Below, piece by piece: positions 8,210 to 16,629 of a stretch of 64,000 nt of DNA (the stretch's first letter is position 1; every line of letters begins with the position of its first letter). The translations under genes were made by a program, and so were the position numbers. The DNA comes from Microlunatus lacustris (lineage in GTDB: Bacteria; Actinomycetota; Actinomycetes; Propionibacteriales; Propionibacteriaceae): contig BAAAJN010000005.1 of NCBI GenBank assembly GCA_039527025.1, positions 1 to 64,000 of the forward strand, given 5' to 3'. Below the pieces are notes generated by a model. That model saw only the letters and a program-made list of their open reading frames with translations, was not told the origin of the DNA and did not search any database.

Positions 8210-8941
8210 ATGACCTCACGAGCCGACGGACGCGACCTCGACCAGCTGCGGGAGGTGCGCTTCACCCGCAACTGGCTCAGCCAGGCGGAGGGGTCGGTGC
8301 TGGTCGAGTACGGGCAGACCCGCGTGCTGGTTGCCGCCAGCGTCACCGAAGGGGTGCCGCGCTGGCGCAAGGGCTCCGGGCTCGGCTGGGTGACCAGCGA
8401 GTACGCGATGCTGCCGCGGGCCACCAACACCCGCAACGACCGCGAGTCGGTCAAGGGCCGGATCGGCGGGCGCACCCACGAGATCAGCCGGCTGATCGGC
8501 CGCAGCCTGCGTGCGGTGATCGACTACAAGGCGCTGGGGGAGAACACCATCGTCCTCGACTGCGACGTGCTGCAGGCTGACGGCGGCACCCGGACGGCGT
8601 CCATCACCGGCGCCTACGTCGCGCTGGCCGACGCGGTGGCCTGGCTCCGCGGCCGGGACGCGCTGGCCGGCGAGCCGCTGGTGGACAGCGTGGCCGCGGT
8701 CTCCGTCGGGGTCGTCGGCGGCACCCCGATGCTGGACCTCTGCTACACCGAGGACTCCGCAGCCGACACCGACATGAACATCGTGATGAGCGGCAACGGC
8801 ACCTTCGTCGAGGTGCAGGGCACCGCCGAGGGGGCCCCCTTCGACCGCCGGGTCCTGGACCAGCTGCTCGACCTGGGCACCGCGGGCTGTGCCGAGCTCG
8901 CCCGGCTGCAGCAGGCCGCCCTGGAGGCCCCCGTTGCCTGA
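8210..8941 (+). CDS. rph: ribonuclease PH
   Basis: Phosphate-dependent 3'-5' exoribonuclease that trims tRNA 3' ends. The 243-residue protein has the family blocks FTRNWLSQAEGSVLVEYGQT, EYAMLPRATNTRNDRE and DCDVLQADGGTRTASITGAY, and the catalytic acidic pair in DTDMNIVM. The ATG at 8210 follows TACAGT (8197-8202) by 7 nt, a leaderless promoter. The downstream rdgB frame overlaps its end. Confidence 0.96.
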   Translation: MTSRADGRDLDQLREVRFTRNWLSQAEGSVLVEYGQTRVLVAASVTEGVPRWRKGSGLGWVTSEYAMLPRATNTRNDRESVKGRIGGRTHEISRLIGRSLRAVIDYKALGENTIVLDCDVLQADGGTRTASITGAYVALADAVAWLRGRDALAGEPLVDSVAAVSVGVVGGTPMLDLCYTEDSAADTDMNIVMSGNGTFVEVQGTAEGAPFDRRVLDQLLDLGTAGCAELARLQQAALEAPVA

Positions 8942-9641
8942 GCCCGCCACGCCCACTGAGCTCGCCGCGCCCCCTGAGCCCGTCGCGCCCCCTGAGCCCG
9001 TCGAAGGGCGCGTCGTGCTGGCCACCAACAACGCCAAGAAGCTCGACGAGCTGCGGCGGATCGTCGCGGCGGCGGCGCCCGGCGTGCAGGTGCTCGCCCT
9101 GGCCGACGTGGCGCCCTACCCGGAGCCGGCCGAGACCGAGCAGACCTTCGAGGGCAACGCCCTGCTGAAAGCGCGCGCCTGCGTGGCGGCCACCGGGTTG
9201 CCGGCCGTGGCCGACGACTCGGGCCTGGCCGTGGACCGGTTGAACGGGATGCCGGGCGTGCGTTCGGCCCGCTGGTCAGGGCCCGAGGCGACGGACGCCG
9301 AGAACAACGCGCTGCTGCTGCGCCAGCTGTTCGACCTCCAGGACGCCGAGCAGCGCCGGAGCCAGTTCGTCTGCGCGATGGCGCTGGTGCTGCCAGACGG
9401 GACCGAGCACGTCCGTCTCGGCGTGCTGCCAGGTCACCTGCGGGCCACCCCGGCGGGGGAGAACGGGTTCGGCTACGACCCGCTGTTCGTGGCCGACGGG
9501 CAGCAGAGCACCACCGCCGAGCTGGACGCGACCGCCAAGGACGCGATCAGCCACCGCGGTCAGGCGATCCGGGCCCTGGTGCCCGTGCTGGTGGAGGAGC
9601 TGCGCCGCACGGCGGGTCCAGCGGGGGAGGACCGGCCGTGA
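8934..9641 (+). CDS. rdgB: RdgB/HAM1 family dITP/XTP pyrophosphatase
   Basis: Removes non-canonical purine triphosphates (dITP, XTP). The core starts RVVLATNNAKKLDELRRI and contains LPAVADDSGLAVD and ENGFGYDPLF, all family hallmarks. The N-terminus is unusual: before the core the frame runs through a dispersed DNA repeat, giving a Pro/Glu-rich leader (PPEPVAPPEPVEG). The start is uncertain: TTG 8934 overlapping the rph stop (235 aa, chosen), ATG 8889 inside rph, or GTG 9015, which would cut into the first strand. Confidence 0.9.
   Translation: MPEPATPTELAAPPEPVAPPEPVEGRVVLATNNAKKLDELRRIVAAAAPGVQVLALADVAPYPEPAETEQTFEGNALLKARACVAATGLPAVADDSGLAVDRLNGMPGVRSARWSGPEATDAENNALLLRQLFDLQDAEQRRSQFVCAMALVLPDGTEHVRLGVLPGHLRATPAGENGFGYDPLFVADGQQSTTAELDATAKDAISHRGQAIRALVPVLVEELRRTAGPAGEDRP
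8955..9010. repeat. dispersed palindromic repeat, copy 2, inside the rdgB 5' end
   Basis: Three imperfect head-to-tail units of the CCTGAGCCCGTCG type, the last complete (8989-9009, ending GAAGGGC). They lie within the rdgB reading frame and are read as the repetitive peptide PPEPV. Confidence 0.85.
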
Positions 9642-10459
9642 AGACCTACCTGGACCTGGTCCGGCACGTGCTGGAGACCGGGGTGACCAAGGGTGACCGG
9701 ACGGGCACCGGGACGCTCAGCACTTTCGGCTACCAGATGCGGTTCGACCTCGCCGCCGGCTTCCCGCTGGTCACCACCAAGAAGATCCACGTCCGCTCCG
9801 TGGTGGCCGAGCTGCTCTGGTTCGTCTCCGGCTCCACGAACATCGCCTGGCTGCACGAGCAGGGCGTCACGATCTGGGACGAGTGGGCCGACGAGGACGG
9901 CGAGCTGGGTCCGGTCTACGGCTCGCAGTGGCGCTCCTGGCCCACCCCGGACGGCCGGCACGTCGACCAGCTGGCCGCGGTGGTGGAGTCCATCCGGACG
10001 AACCCGGACTCGCGGCGGCACCTGGTCAGCGCCTGGAACGTGGCCGAGGTCGACCAGATGGCGCTGCCGCCCTGCCACACCCTGTTCCAGTTCTACGTCG
10101 CCCCGCCTGCGCGGGACCGGCCGGGCGCGCGTGGTCGGCTCTCCTGCCAGCTCTACCAGCGCTCGGCCGACGTCTTCCTGGGCGTCCCGTTCAACATCGC
10201 CTCCTACGCCCTGCTCACCCACCTCGTCGCCCAGGTCTGCGACCTGGAGGTGGGCGAGCTCGTGCACACCCTCGGTGACGCGCACCTGTACGTGAACCAC
10301 CTCGACCAGGCCCGGCGGCAGCTGGAGCGCGAGCCGCGGCCGCTGCCGCGGCTGGTGCTCAACCCGGAGGTGCGCAGCATCGACGGGTTCACGATGGGTG
10401 ACGTCCTCGTCGAGGGCTACGACCCGCACCCGGGCATCCGGGCCCCGATCGCGGTCTGA
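9638..10459 (+). CDS. thyA: thymidylate synthase
   Basis: Methylates dUMP to dTMP using methylene-tetrahydrofolate. The 273-residue protein has the catalytic C146 in PPCHTLFQFY, at the same number as the E. coli enzyme, the phosphate-binding arginine regions DRTGTGT and SRRHL, and GVPFNIASYALL. A small arginine/proline-rich insertion (PARDRPGARG) follows the catalytic strand. Its GTG overlaps the rdgB TGA by 4 bp. folA, which recycles the dihydrofolate it produces, follows 3 bp downstream. Confidence 0.97.
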   Translation: MKTYLDLVRHVLETGVTKGDRTGTGTLSTFGYQMRFDLAAGFPLVTTKKIHVRSVVAELLWFVSGSTNIAWLHEQGVTIWDEWADEDGELGPVYGSQWRSWPTPDGRHVDQLAAVVESIRTNPDSRRHLVSAWNVAEVDQMALPPCHTLFQFYVAPPARDRPGARGRLSCQLYQRSADVFLGVPFNIASYALLTHLVAQVCDLEVGELVHTLGDAHLYVNHLDQARRQLEREPRPLPRLVLNPEVRSIDGFTMGDVLVEGYDPHPGIRAPIAV

Positions 10460-10462
10460 GCC

Positions 10463-10966
10463 GTGGCCGAGCAGCGAGCGGAGGTGGTGGCGGTCGTGGC
10501 CGTCGCGCGGAACGGCGTCATCGGCGCAGGCCCGGACATCCCGTGGCACGTGCCGGGGGACCAGGCCCGGTTCAAGCGGCTCACCCTGGGTCATCCGATG
10601 GTGATGGGCCGGCTGACGTACGCGTCGATCGGCCGTCCGCTGCCCGGCCGCACCACGCTGGTGGTCAGCCGCGACCCGTCCTTCGCCGAGGACGGCGTGG
10701 AGGTGCACGGCGACGTGGACGCCGCGCTCGACCGCGCCCTGACCCTGGACGCCGACCTGGTCGTGGTGGCCGGCGGCGGGCAGGTCTACCGGGCGGCCTG
10801 GGACCGGCTGGACGCGCTCGAGGTCACCGAGGTGGACGCCGAACCCCACGGTGACGTGTTCTTCCCCCGGGTCGACCCGGCGGAGTGGGTCGAGATCGCC
10901 CGCGAGCAGCACGAGGGGCACGCCTTCGTCCGCTTCGAGCGACGCACGAGCTCGCGCCGGGGGTAG
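10463..10966 (+). CDS. folA: dihydrofolate reductase
   Basis: Reduces dihydrofolate with NADPH. The 167-residue protein shows AVARNGVIGAGPDIPWHVPGD (the Met20 loop region with the catalytic acidic residue), GHPMVMGRLTYASIGRPLPGR and the NADPH-binding VVAGGGQVYR. It starts with GTG just after thyA, the usual folate-cycle pair. Confidence 0.96.
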   Translation: MAEQRAEVVAVVAVARNGVIGAGPDIPWHVPGDQARFKRLTLGHPMVMGRLTYASIGRPLPGRTTLVVSRDPSFAEDGVEVHGDVDAALDRALTLDADLVVVAGGGQVYRAAWDRLDALEVTEVDAEPHGDVFFPRVDPAEWVEIAREQHEGHAFVRFERRTSSRRG

Positions 10967-10978
10967 GCTGCGGGCCGC

Positions 10979-11061
10979 GCCGGAGTGGTGGAACTGGCAG
11001 ACACGCAGGATTTAGGTTCCTGTGCTCCATGAGCGTGAGGGTTCGAGTCCCTTCTCCGGCA
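10979..11061 (+). tRNA. tRNA-Leu (anticodon UAG)
   Basis: Acceptor stem GCCGGAG (10979-10985) pairs with CTCCGGC (11054-11060). The anticodon stem-loop is CAGGA-TTTAGGT-TCCTG, giving UAG. A long variable arm between that stem and the T arm (GGTTCGAGTCC) is typical of class II tRNA-Leu. CCA is not encoded. Confidence 0.96.
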
Positions 11062-11100
11062 CCCGCTGAGCCACCAGCCCGCAGACGGGCTCACGGCACG

Positions 11101-11120
11101 GCCCTTCGGCGGGCTCAGAG
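11101..11120. repeat. dispersed palindromic repeat, copy 3
   Basis: GCCCTTCGGCGGGCTCAGAG, inverted relative to copy 1, in the gap between tRNA-Leu and the peroxiredoxin gene. A degenerate second unit precedes it around 11083-11100. Confidence 0.8.
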
Positions 11121-11134
11121 CACGCCTGGCCGCG

Positions 11135-11614
11135 TCAGAGACCGAGTTCGCGGCGCAGCTTGGCGACGTGGCCCGCGGCCCGCACGTTGTACTGCGCGAC
11201 TGCGACGGTGCCGGCTCCCTTCGCGTCGACGTCCACCACGAACGTCGAGCGGATGACCCCCTCCACGAGCTTGCCGTACAGCAGCTTCTCGCCGTAGGCG
11301 CCGTAGGCGCCCAACGTCGCCCGGTCGGGGTCGGAGAGCAGCGGAAAGGCCACCGACTGCTGGTCGCGGAACTCGGCCAGCCGGGCCGGGGCGTCGGGGG
11401 AGATGCCGAGGACGTGCAGCCCGGCGGCGCTCAGGTCGTCCATGGCGGCGGTGAAGTCGACGGCCTGGGTGGTGCAGCCGGGCGTCATGGCGGCCGGGTA
11501 GAAGTAGACGATGACCCGCTGGCCGGCGAAGTCGGTCAGGGACACCTGCTGGCCGTCGGCGTCGGAGAGGGTGAAGTCCGGAGCGGCGTCGCCGGCCGAC
11601 AGTCGGGTCGTCAT
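11135..11614 (-). CDS. bcp: thiol peroxidase of the BCP/PrxQ family
   Basis: Thiol-dependent peroxide reductase. The 159-residue protein has DFTLSDADGQ and the peroxidatic C47 in TPGCT. The resolving cysteine found five residues later in E. coli BCP is a valine here (TPGCTTQAV), and no other cysteine is present, so it should work as a 1-Cys enzyme needing an external thiol partner. TAAGGT lies 6 nt before the ATG on the minus strand, a leaderless-type promoter. Confidence 0.93.
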   Translation of the reverse strand: MTTRLSAGDAAPDFTLSDADGQQVSLTDFAGQRVIVYFYPAAMTPGCTTQAVDFTAAMDDLSAAGLHVLGISPDAPARLAEFRDQQSVAFPLLSDPDRATLGAYGAYGEKLLYGKLVEGVIRSTFVVDVDAKGAGTVAVAQYNVRAAGHVAKLRRELGL

Positions 11615-11766
11615 GGCTCGACCTTAGCGGGGGTCCGTGCTGCTCAGGAACGCGAGGCCCGCCACCGGAACGGGGCGTGCAACCGGGCCCGCCTCGCCTG
11701 CAATACGCTGATGCCCGGACCGGCGACCGCCGGGACCGGTACCGCATCGTCGAGGGAGACCCGCAC

Positions 11767-12072
11767 GTGGCCAGCAGCCGACAGGACCGGGACGCCGACC
11801 AGATCCAGGCCGACCTGGGGGCCACCCGCGACCGTCTGGCCGCCGGCATCGAGGCGCTCATCGACCAGGTGCACCCGCAGCGGGTCAAGCAGCGCCAGGT
11901 CACCGGCGCCAAGCGCTTCCTGCACACCGAGGTGGAGAAGGCCAAGTCGCTGGTCTTCAACGCCCGCGGCGACCTGCGCACCGAGCGCGTCAGCATCGTC
12001 GGTGGGGCCGTCGCCGGCGCCATCACCCTGCTCGTCGTGCTGCGCACCGTGGTCCGCCGCCGCCACGGCTGA
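11767..12072 (+). CDS. DUF3618 membrane-anchored protein
   Basis: A 101-residue protein with the DUF3618 core DQIQADLGATRDRLAAGIEALIDQVHP, an amphipathic helical middle and one C-terminal transmembrane helix (VGGAVAGAITLLVVLRTV) ending in a basic tail. Members are small actinobacterial membrane proteins of unknown function. A GTG start at 11767 is chosen because the core begins right after it. Four bp separate it from the GroES-like gene. Confidence 0.82.
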   Translation: MASSRQDRDADQIQADLGATRDRLAAGIEALIDQVHPQRVKQRQVTGAKRFLHTEVEKAKSLVFNARGDLRTERVSIVGGAVAGAITLLVVLRTVVRRRHG

Positions 12073-12076
12073 GCTC

Positions 12077-12421
12077 GTGCCGTCTCCGGGAGCGGCGGCG
12101 GGGGACGAACCCCTGCCGCTGCGGATGCTGCACGACCGCGTGCTGGTCTCGACCGACGCCGAGACCGGGGAGCGGCGCAGCGGTGGCGGGATCCTGATCC
12201 CGGCGACCGTCGCGATCGGGCGACGGCTGACCTGGGGTGAAGTCGTCGCCGCCGGCAGCTCCGTGCGGGTGGTGAGGGTGGGCGACCGCGTCCTCTTCGA
12301 TCCTGAGGACCGGGCCGAGGTCGAGCTGCGCGGCCGGGACTACGTCCTGCTGCGCGAGCGCGACCTGCACGCCGTGGCCGAGGAGCGACGCACCGACGGG
12401 CAGACCGGCCTCTACCTCTGA
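12077..12421 (+). CDS. GroES-family co-chaperonin-like protein
   Basis: A 114-residue protein with the GroES beta-barrel pattern: LRMLHDRVLV at the start, SGGGILIP in the mobile-loop position, GEVVAAG, VGDRVLFDP, and the final strand DYVLLRERDLHAV. No groEL is adjacent, so it is probably a second, divergent GroES-like protein rather than the main co-chaperonin. GTG start just after the DUF3618 gene. Confidence 0.85.
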   Translation: MPSPGAAAGDEPLPLRMLHDRVLVSTDAETGERRSGGGILIPATVAIGRRLTWGEVVAAGSSVRVVRVGDRVLFDPEDRAEVELRGRDYVLLRERDLHAVAEERRTDGQTGLYL

Positions 12422-12462
12422 GCCCTCCGCGCGACGGCGAGTCGGCGGAGCCGCCGTCCCGG

Positions 12463-13128
12463 CTAGCCGCGCTCGACGGGGTGGGCCCCGTGGCGCGCGG
12501 GGTCGGGGTCGGGTCCCTCCTCGCCCGCCGGGGTCGGCAGCGGGCGACTGGCGCTGCGGGCCGTGCGGCGGTCGCCGTACCAGCGCCACCAGCGGTGCAG
12601 CTGGGTGACGAGGAGCCCGACGCAGACGGCGAACGCGATGGCCACGACCATCGCCCAGGCGGGGTGGTTGGCGATCCGCCCGCCGATCGAGCCAAGGGTC
12701 GCGTAGATCGCGGCCCACAGCGCACAGGCGACGGTGTCCATCAGCACGAACCGCCGCACCGGGAACCGGGAGAGCCCGAGAGCCACGATGACCGGGGTGC
12801 GGCCGCCGGGGATGAGTCGGCCGGCGACGACGGCGTTGAAGGCGTTGCGGGTCAGCGCCTGCTGCGCGGTGGTGACCCGGTGGCCGAAGCTGTGCCGGGC
12901 GAGCCAGGCCTGCAGCCGACGGCGGCCCCAGCGGGCCTCCAGCAGCATGACGGTGTCACCCAGCACCGAGCAGATCCAGGTGATGAGGAAGATCCAGATG
13001 ACGTTGAGCTCGGAGTGCGCGGCGTAGGCCGCGGCCCCGCTGACCATCTCGCCCGTGGGCACGAAGGGCAGCGCTGAGCCGACCAGGACCGACAGCGCGA
13101 GCAGCAGGTGCGCCTTGAGCCCGTTCAC
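12463..13128 (-). CDS. DedA/VTT-family membrane protein
   Basis: A 221-residue integral membrane protein with the DedA pattern: an N-terminal hydrophobic region with PFVPTGEMVSGAAAYAA, a re-entrant-type segment, and the signature AGRLIPGGRTPVIVALGLSR, whose R-x3-G-x-R charges are typical. Family members act in lipid or undecaprenyl-phosphate flipping and membrane homeostasis. A GTG start is preceded by GGAGGT. The C-terminal tail of about 35 residues is polar and probably disordered. Confidence 0.88.
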   Translation of the reverse strand: MNGLKAHLLLALSVLVGSALPFVPTGEMVSGAAAYAAHSELNVIWIFLITWICSVLGDTVMLLEARWGRRRLQAWLARHSFGHRVTTAQQALTRNAFNAVVAGRLIPGGRTPVIVALGLSRFPVRRFVLMDTVACALWAAIYATLGSIGGRIANHPAWAMVVAIAFAVCVGLLVTQLHRWWRWYGDRRTARSASRPLPTPAGEEGPDPDPARHGAHPVERG

Positions 13129-13186
13129 ACCTCCACGCTACGTGCGGCGGTCGGCACCGGGAGCCAGAACCGGCCGCCAGCCGGGG

Positions 13187-14242
13187 TCAGCGGTCGAGCT
13201 CGACGTATCGGTGCCAGGACTCGGTGCGGTAGCGGGTCTGCCAGCCGAGGGAGCGGTAGAGCCCGTCGGCGCCGGTCTCGGAGTCCGCATCGACCTCCAG
13301 GCCCACCCGGTTGCGGTCGAGGCGGGCGGCGTCGGCGATCACGGTGTGCAGCAGCGACTTGGCCACCCCGCGTCCGCGCGCGCGGCGGTGCACCCCGATG
13401 TAGTCGACGTAGCTGCCGTAGCGGCCGGCGGCGTCGGGGGGCAGCACCGAGCTGATCAGGGCGCCGCCGACCTGCGGGGCGGCGTCGTCGCCGTCCAGCA
13501 GGGCGATCCACCAGTGGTCCCACCGGTGCCACGGGTCCTCCTGCAGCCGGACGACGAACTCGGCGAACCCCTCCCGGTAGGAGTTGAAGTGGTCGGCGAA
13601 GGACTCCTCGAGGACCTGGTGCACCAGGTGCAGGTCCTCGGCCACCGGCAGGCCGTTGGCGTGGGCCCGGACCCGGCGCACGGTGACGCCCGGACGCGGA
13701 CCGGGCAGACGGCCCGGCTCGGCCTCGGTCGGCTGCACCGGGCGGCTCATCTGCAGCCAGGTCCGCACGCAGCGGTAGCCGGCCTCGGCCAACCAGCGCC
13801 GCTGGCGCTCGTCGTCCGCCCGCGAGCCGGAGTCGAGCTGGGTCGAGGGGACCCGGCGCAGCGCGGCGACCACACGGCCGGCCGCCTCGGCCCAGCGGAA
13901 CAGGGCGGTGGCGACCTGGTCGGCGTGGTCGGCCCCGGGGAGGACCATCACCTCCACCTCGGTCCGCCCGGCCGCCCGGTCGTGGACGACGGCCCAGGCG
14001 ACGACCGTCCCGACCGGGTCGGTCACGACCAGCTGACGGCGGGTCCAGGAGGCCGGGCCCACCACGACGGCCTCCACGAGGGTGGCGTCGACCGGGGCGC
14101 CGCCGGCCGGCAGGTCGTCGGGGCCCCGGTGGGTCGCCTCCCGCAGCAGCGCCAGCGTGGCGACGTCGGCGTCCCCGGGCGGGCGAGCGGTCCAGCCGTA
14201 CGGGAGGGCCGACACGTCGAGCGGGACGCCGAGAGAGGTCAC
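13187..14242 (-). CDS. tandem GNAT-family acetyltransferase
   Basis: A 351-residue protein with two GNAT modules, like mycothiol synthase and related actinobacterial enzymes. The N-terminal module (about 20-165) has a weak motif A; the C-terminal one (about 190-345) has the clear acetyl-CoA loop VHRRARGRGVAKSLL and the following YRSLGW. Only the second is likely catalytic. Substrate unknown; it is not assigned as MshD because identity cannot be judged here. Confidence 0.85.
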   Translation of the reverse strand: MTSLGVPLDVSALPYGWTARPPGDADVATLALLREATHRGPDDLPAGGAPVDATLVEAVVVGPASWTRRQLVVTDPVGTVVAWAVVHDRAAGRTEVEVMVLPGADHADQVATALFRWAEAAGRVVAALRRVPSTQLDSGSRADDERQRRWLAEAGYRCVRTWLQMSRPVQPTEAEPGRLPGPRPGVTVRRVRAHANGLPVAEDLHLVHQVLEESFADHFNSYREGFAEFVVRLQEDPWHRWDHWWIALLDGDDAAPQVGGALISSVLPPDAAGRYGSYVDYIGVHRRARGRGVAKSLLHTVIADAARLDRNRVGLEVDADSETGADGLYRSLGWQTRYRTESWHRYVELDR

Positions 14243-14275
14243 CGGGTCAGTCTCCCAGCCGGGTCCCGACCGGGG

Positions 14276-14542
14276 TCAGGCCGTCCAGCCGAGCCAGGCC
14301 TCCCCGGCGCTGGTGCCGCCGAGCCAGAGGGCCACCGCGAGCACCGGCAGGGGGACCACCCACCACGGCCGACGCCGGAACCACGTGACGGCGAGGACGA
14401 CCAGGCCGATCCACGCCAGGACCAGGACCACCACGGCCCAGGCGGGGGCGACGAGCCCGGCGGAGAAGAAGAACGGGGCCTGGACCAGCAGGGCGAGGAC
14501 CGCCACCGCCGCGACGACGTGCCGGGCACCCAGAGAGCTCAT
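14276..14542 (-). CDS. small membrane protein, three predicted helices
   Basis: Unrecognised 88-residue protein made almost entirely of three hydrophobic segments (about 10-30, 35-52 and 60-80) separated by short loops with R-R-R-P-W-W. The ATG has a strong ribosome site (GGAGGAGGA). It is divergent from the MFS-USP gene. No function is assigned. Confidence 0.7.
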   Translation of the reverse strand: MSSLGARHVVAAVAVLALLVQAPFFFSAGLVAPAWAVVVLVLAWIGLVVLAVTWFRRRPWWVVPLPVLAVALWLGGTSAGEAWLGWTA

Positions 14543-14698
14543 CTCGTCCTCCTCCTGTCGATCGTCCGCTGCCGGGAGAGCGCCGCGGGTGGCGGCGAGG
14601 CCGTCCCGCGAGCCCGTCCCGGGGGTGCCGACAACGCGCCGGTACCACCTGATACATAAGGGTCACGGCTCTTCAATCCGACCGCAAAGGGGCGTTCG

Positions 14699-16537
14699 AT
14701 GTCGACAGCAATAGCGGAAGTCACGGAAGTCGGTTCGGGCGACGAGCGTCGTCCGTTCATGACGACGGGCAACATGGCCTGGATGAACCTCGGGTTCTTC
14801 GGGGTCCAGTTCAGCTTCGGGCTCACCCAGAGCGCGGTGAACCCGATCTTCCTGTTCCTGGGGGCGGAGGCGCACAGCCTGCCGATCCTCAACATCGCCG
14901 GCCCGATCACCGGCTTGTTGATCCAACCGTTCATCGGTGCGATGAGCGACAAGACCTGGAGCCCGCGGTGGGGCCGGCGCCGGCCCTACATCATCGGCGG
15001 CAGCCTGGTGATGATCCTCATCCTGTTCCTCTTCCCCCTGGTGACCGCGCTCTGGATGGCCGTCATCTGCCTGTGGCTCGTGGACGCCGGCAACAACACC
15101 GCCATGGAGCCGTACCGGGCCCTCATCTCCGACCGGCTGCGGAAGTCCCAGATCCCCAAGGGCTTCCTGATCCAGAGCATGTTCACCGGCGCGGGTGCGG
15201 TGCTGGCCAACGTGTCGCTGTTCATCTTCCAGCGGCTCCTCCCCGGCGGTGATCCGGGATCGGTGCCCACCTGGGTGTTCGTGGTGTTCTGGTTCGGGGC
15301 GGTCTGCGCGATCGTCACGGTCAGCCTCGCCATGCTGCGGACCAAGGAGGTCACGCCCACCGACGAGGAGCTGGCGCACATCGCCACCCAGTCGAAGGGG
15401 ATCGGCGCCACGGTCCGCGAGGTCGCCGAGGCCGTGAAGGTGATGCCGATCGGCATGCACAAGATCGGCCTGGCCTTCCTCTTCCAGTGGTACGCGATGT
15501 TCATCTACTGGCAGTTCGTCAGCGTCAGCGTCGCCGAGTCGGTGTGGAACGCGGCCCCGGACACCCCGGGGTACGAGGAGGCGGCCGGCTGGGTCGGCCT
15601 GATGAACGGCACCTACAACTTCGTGACCATGCTGTCGGCGCTGTTCCTGCTGCCGCTGTGCCACCGCTTCGGCGGCAAGAAGGTGCACGCCGGCACGCTC
15701 GCCCTGGCCGGGCTCTCCCTCGCGTGGCTGTCGACGATCGACAACCAGCTGCTGACGCTGGTGGCGATGATCGGCCTGGGCATCTGCTGGGCCAGCATGG
15801 TGGGCGTGCCCTACCTGATGGTGGCCGGCATGGTTCCCCGGGAGCGCACCGGTGTCTACATGGGCATCCTCAACATGATGATCGTCGTCCCGATGCTCAT
15901 CCAGACGCTGACGTTCGGCTGGATCTTCGAGAACCTGCTGGACAGCCGCGGCACCAACGCCATCCTCCTGGCCGGGGTGCTGCTCGGGTGCGCGGCGCTG
16001 GCGATGCTCTGGGTGAACCCCCCGCGGGCCGACGAGGAGTCGACCGTCCTCCCGCTCGCCGGGCAGCGCGAGATCACCGTCTACGACCGGGTCGTGGTCG
16101 GCTCCGACGGGTCGCCCTCGTCGCTGTACGCGGTGGCCCGGGCCCACGAGGTGGCCGCTGCCGCCGAGGCGCGGATCGTGGTGGTGGCGGCGTACGAGCC
16201 GGACGCCGACGCCGACGCCGACGCCGGCGCGTCGCGGCAGGACGGGCGCAAGATGCTGCACGGGCAGCGGGCCGCTCGTGAGGCCATGCGCAAGGCCGTC
16301 CGTGACCTGACGTCGACCCGCATCCGCGAGATCGAGCAGGTGATCGTCGCGGCCCCGCCAGCCGAGGCGCTGCTCCAGGTGGCGGACCAGAACTCGGCCA
16401 GCCTGATCGTGGTGGGCAACCGTGGCCTCGGCGCGCAGCAGGGGGAGGTGCTCGGCTCCGTCCCGCGGCAGATCGTGCAGCACGCCTCCTCGGACGTGCT
16501 CATCGTCCAGACGTCCGCGCTCCGCGACCAGATCTGA
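14699..16537 (+). CDS. SLC45/GPH-type MFS transporter fused to a C-terminal universal-stress (USP) domain
   Basis: A 612-residue fusion. Residues about 20-445 are a 12-helix MFS protein with the motif GAMSDKTWSPRWGRRRPY, seen in sucrose/maltose carriers of the SLC45/GPH type. Residues about 460-612 form a USP domain with VVVGSDGS and the ATP-binding loop G-x2-G-x9-GS (GNRGLG ... GSVPRQ). A run of alternating Asp-Ala (DADADADA) lies in the USP domain. An ATP- or stress-sensing domain controlling a sugar carrier is the natural reading, but the substrate is not proven. Confidence 0.9.
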   Translation: MSTAIAEVTEVGSGDERRPFMTTGNMAWMNLGFFGVQFSFGLTQSAVNPIFLFLGAEAHSLPILNIAGPITGLLIQPFIGAMSDKTWSPRWGRRRPYIIGGSLVMILILFLFPLVTALWMAVICLWLVDAGNNTAMEPYRALISDRLRKSQIPKGFLIQSMFTGAGAVLANVSLFIFQRLLPGGDPGSVPTWVFVVFWFGAVCAIVTVSLAMLRTKEVTPTDEELAHIATQSKGIGATVREVAEAVKVMPIGMHKIGLAFLFQWYAMFIYWQFVSVSVAESVWNAAPDTPGYEEAAGWVGLMNGTYNFVTMLSALFLLPLCHRFGGKKVHAGTLALAGLSLAWLSTIDNQLLTLVAMIGLGICWASMVGVPYLMVAGMVPRERTGVYMGILNMMIVVPMLIQTLTFGWIFENLLDSRGTNAILLAGVLLGCAALAMLWVNPPRADEESTVLPLAGQREITVYDRVVVGSDGSPSSLYAVARAHEVAAAAEARIVVVAAYEPDADADADAGASRQDGRKMLHGQRAAREAMRKAVRDLTSTRIREIEQVIVAAPPAEALLQVADQNSASLIVVGNRGLGAQQGEVLGSVPRQIVQHASSDVLIVQTSALRDQI

Positions 16538-16551
16538 GGGCGCGCCCGACC

Positions 16552-16617
16552 GGGTCTCCGCGCAGGCTGCGAGGTCTGCGCGGAGACCCGCGCCGCTGGG
16601 GGTTGCTCAGCGGCGCG
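16552..16617. terminator. double hairpin between convergent genes
   Basis: Two adjacent perfect inverted repeats: a 14-bp stem (16552-16565 with 16576-16589, arm GGGTCTCCGCGCAG) and a 10-bp stem (16589-16598 with 16608-16617, arm CGCGCCGCTG). They lie between the converging MFS-USP and USP genes and have no T-tract, the common actinobacterial form of a bidirectional terminator. Confidence 0.8.
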
Positions 16618-16629
16618 GGGCGCTGGTCG

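Noticed and set aside
12077..12421. Main GroES of the cell
   Set aside because: No groEL is adjacent and the sequence is divergent with an N-terminal extension. It is better described as GroES-like.
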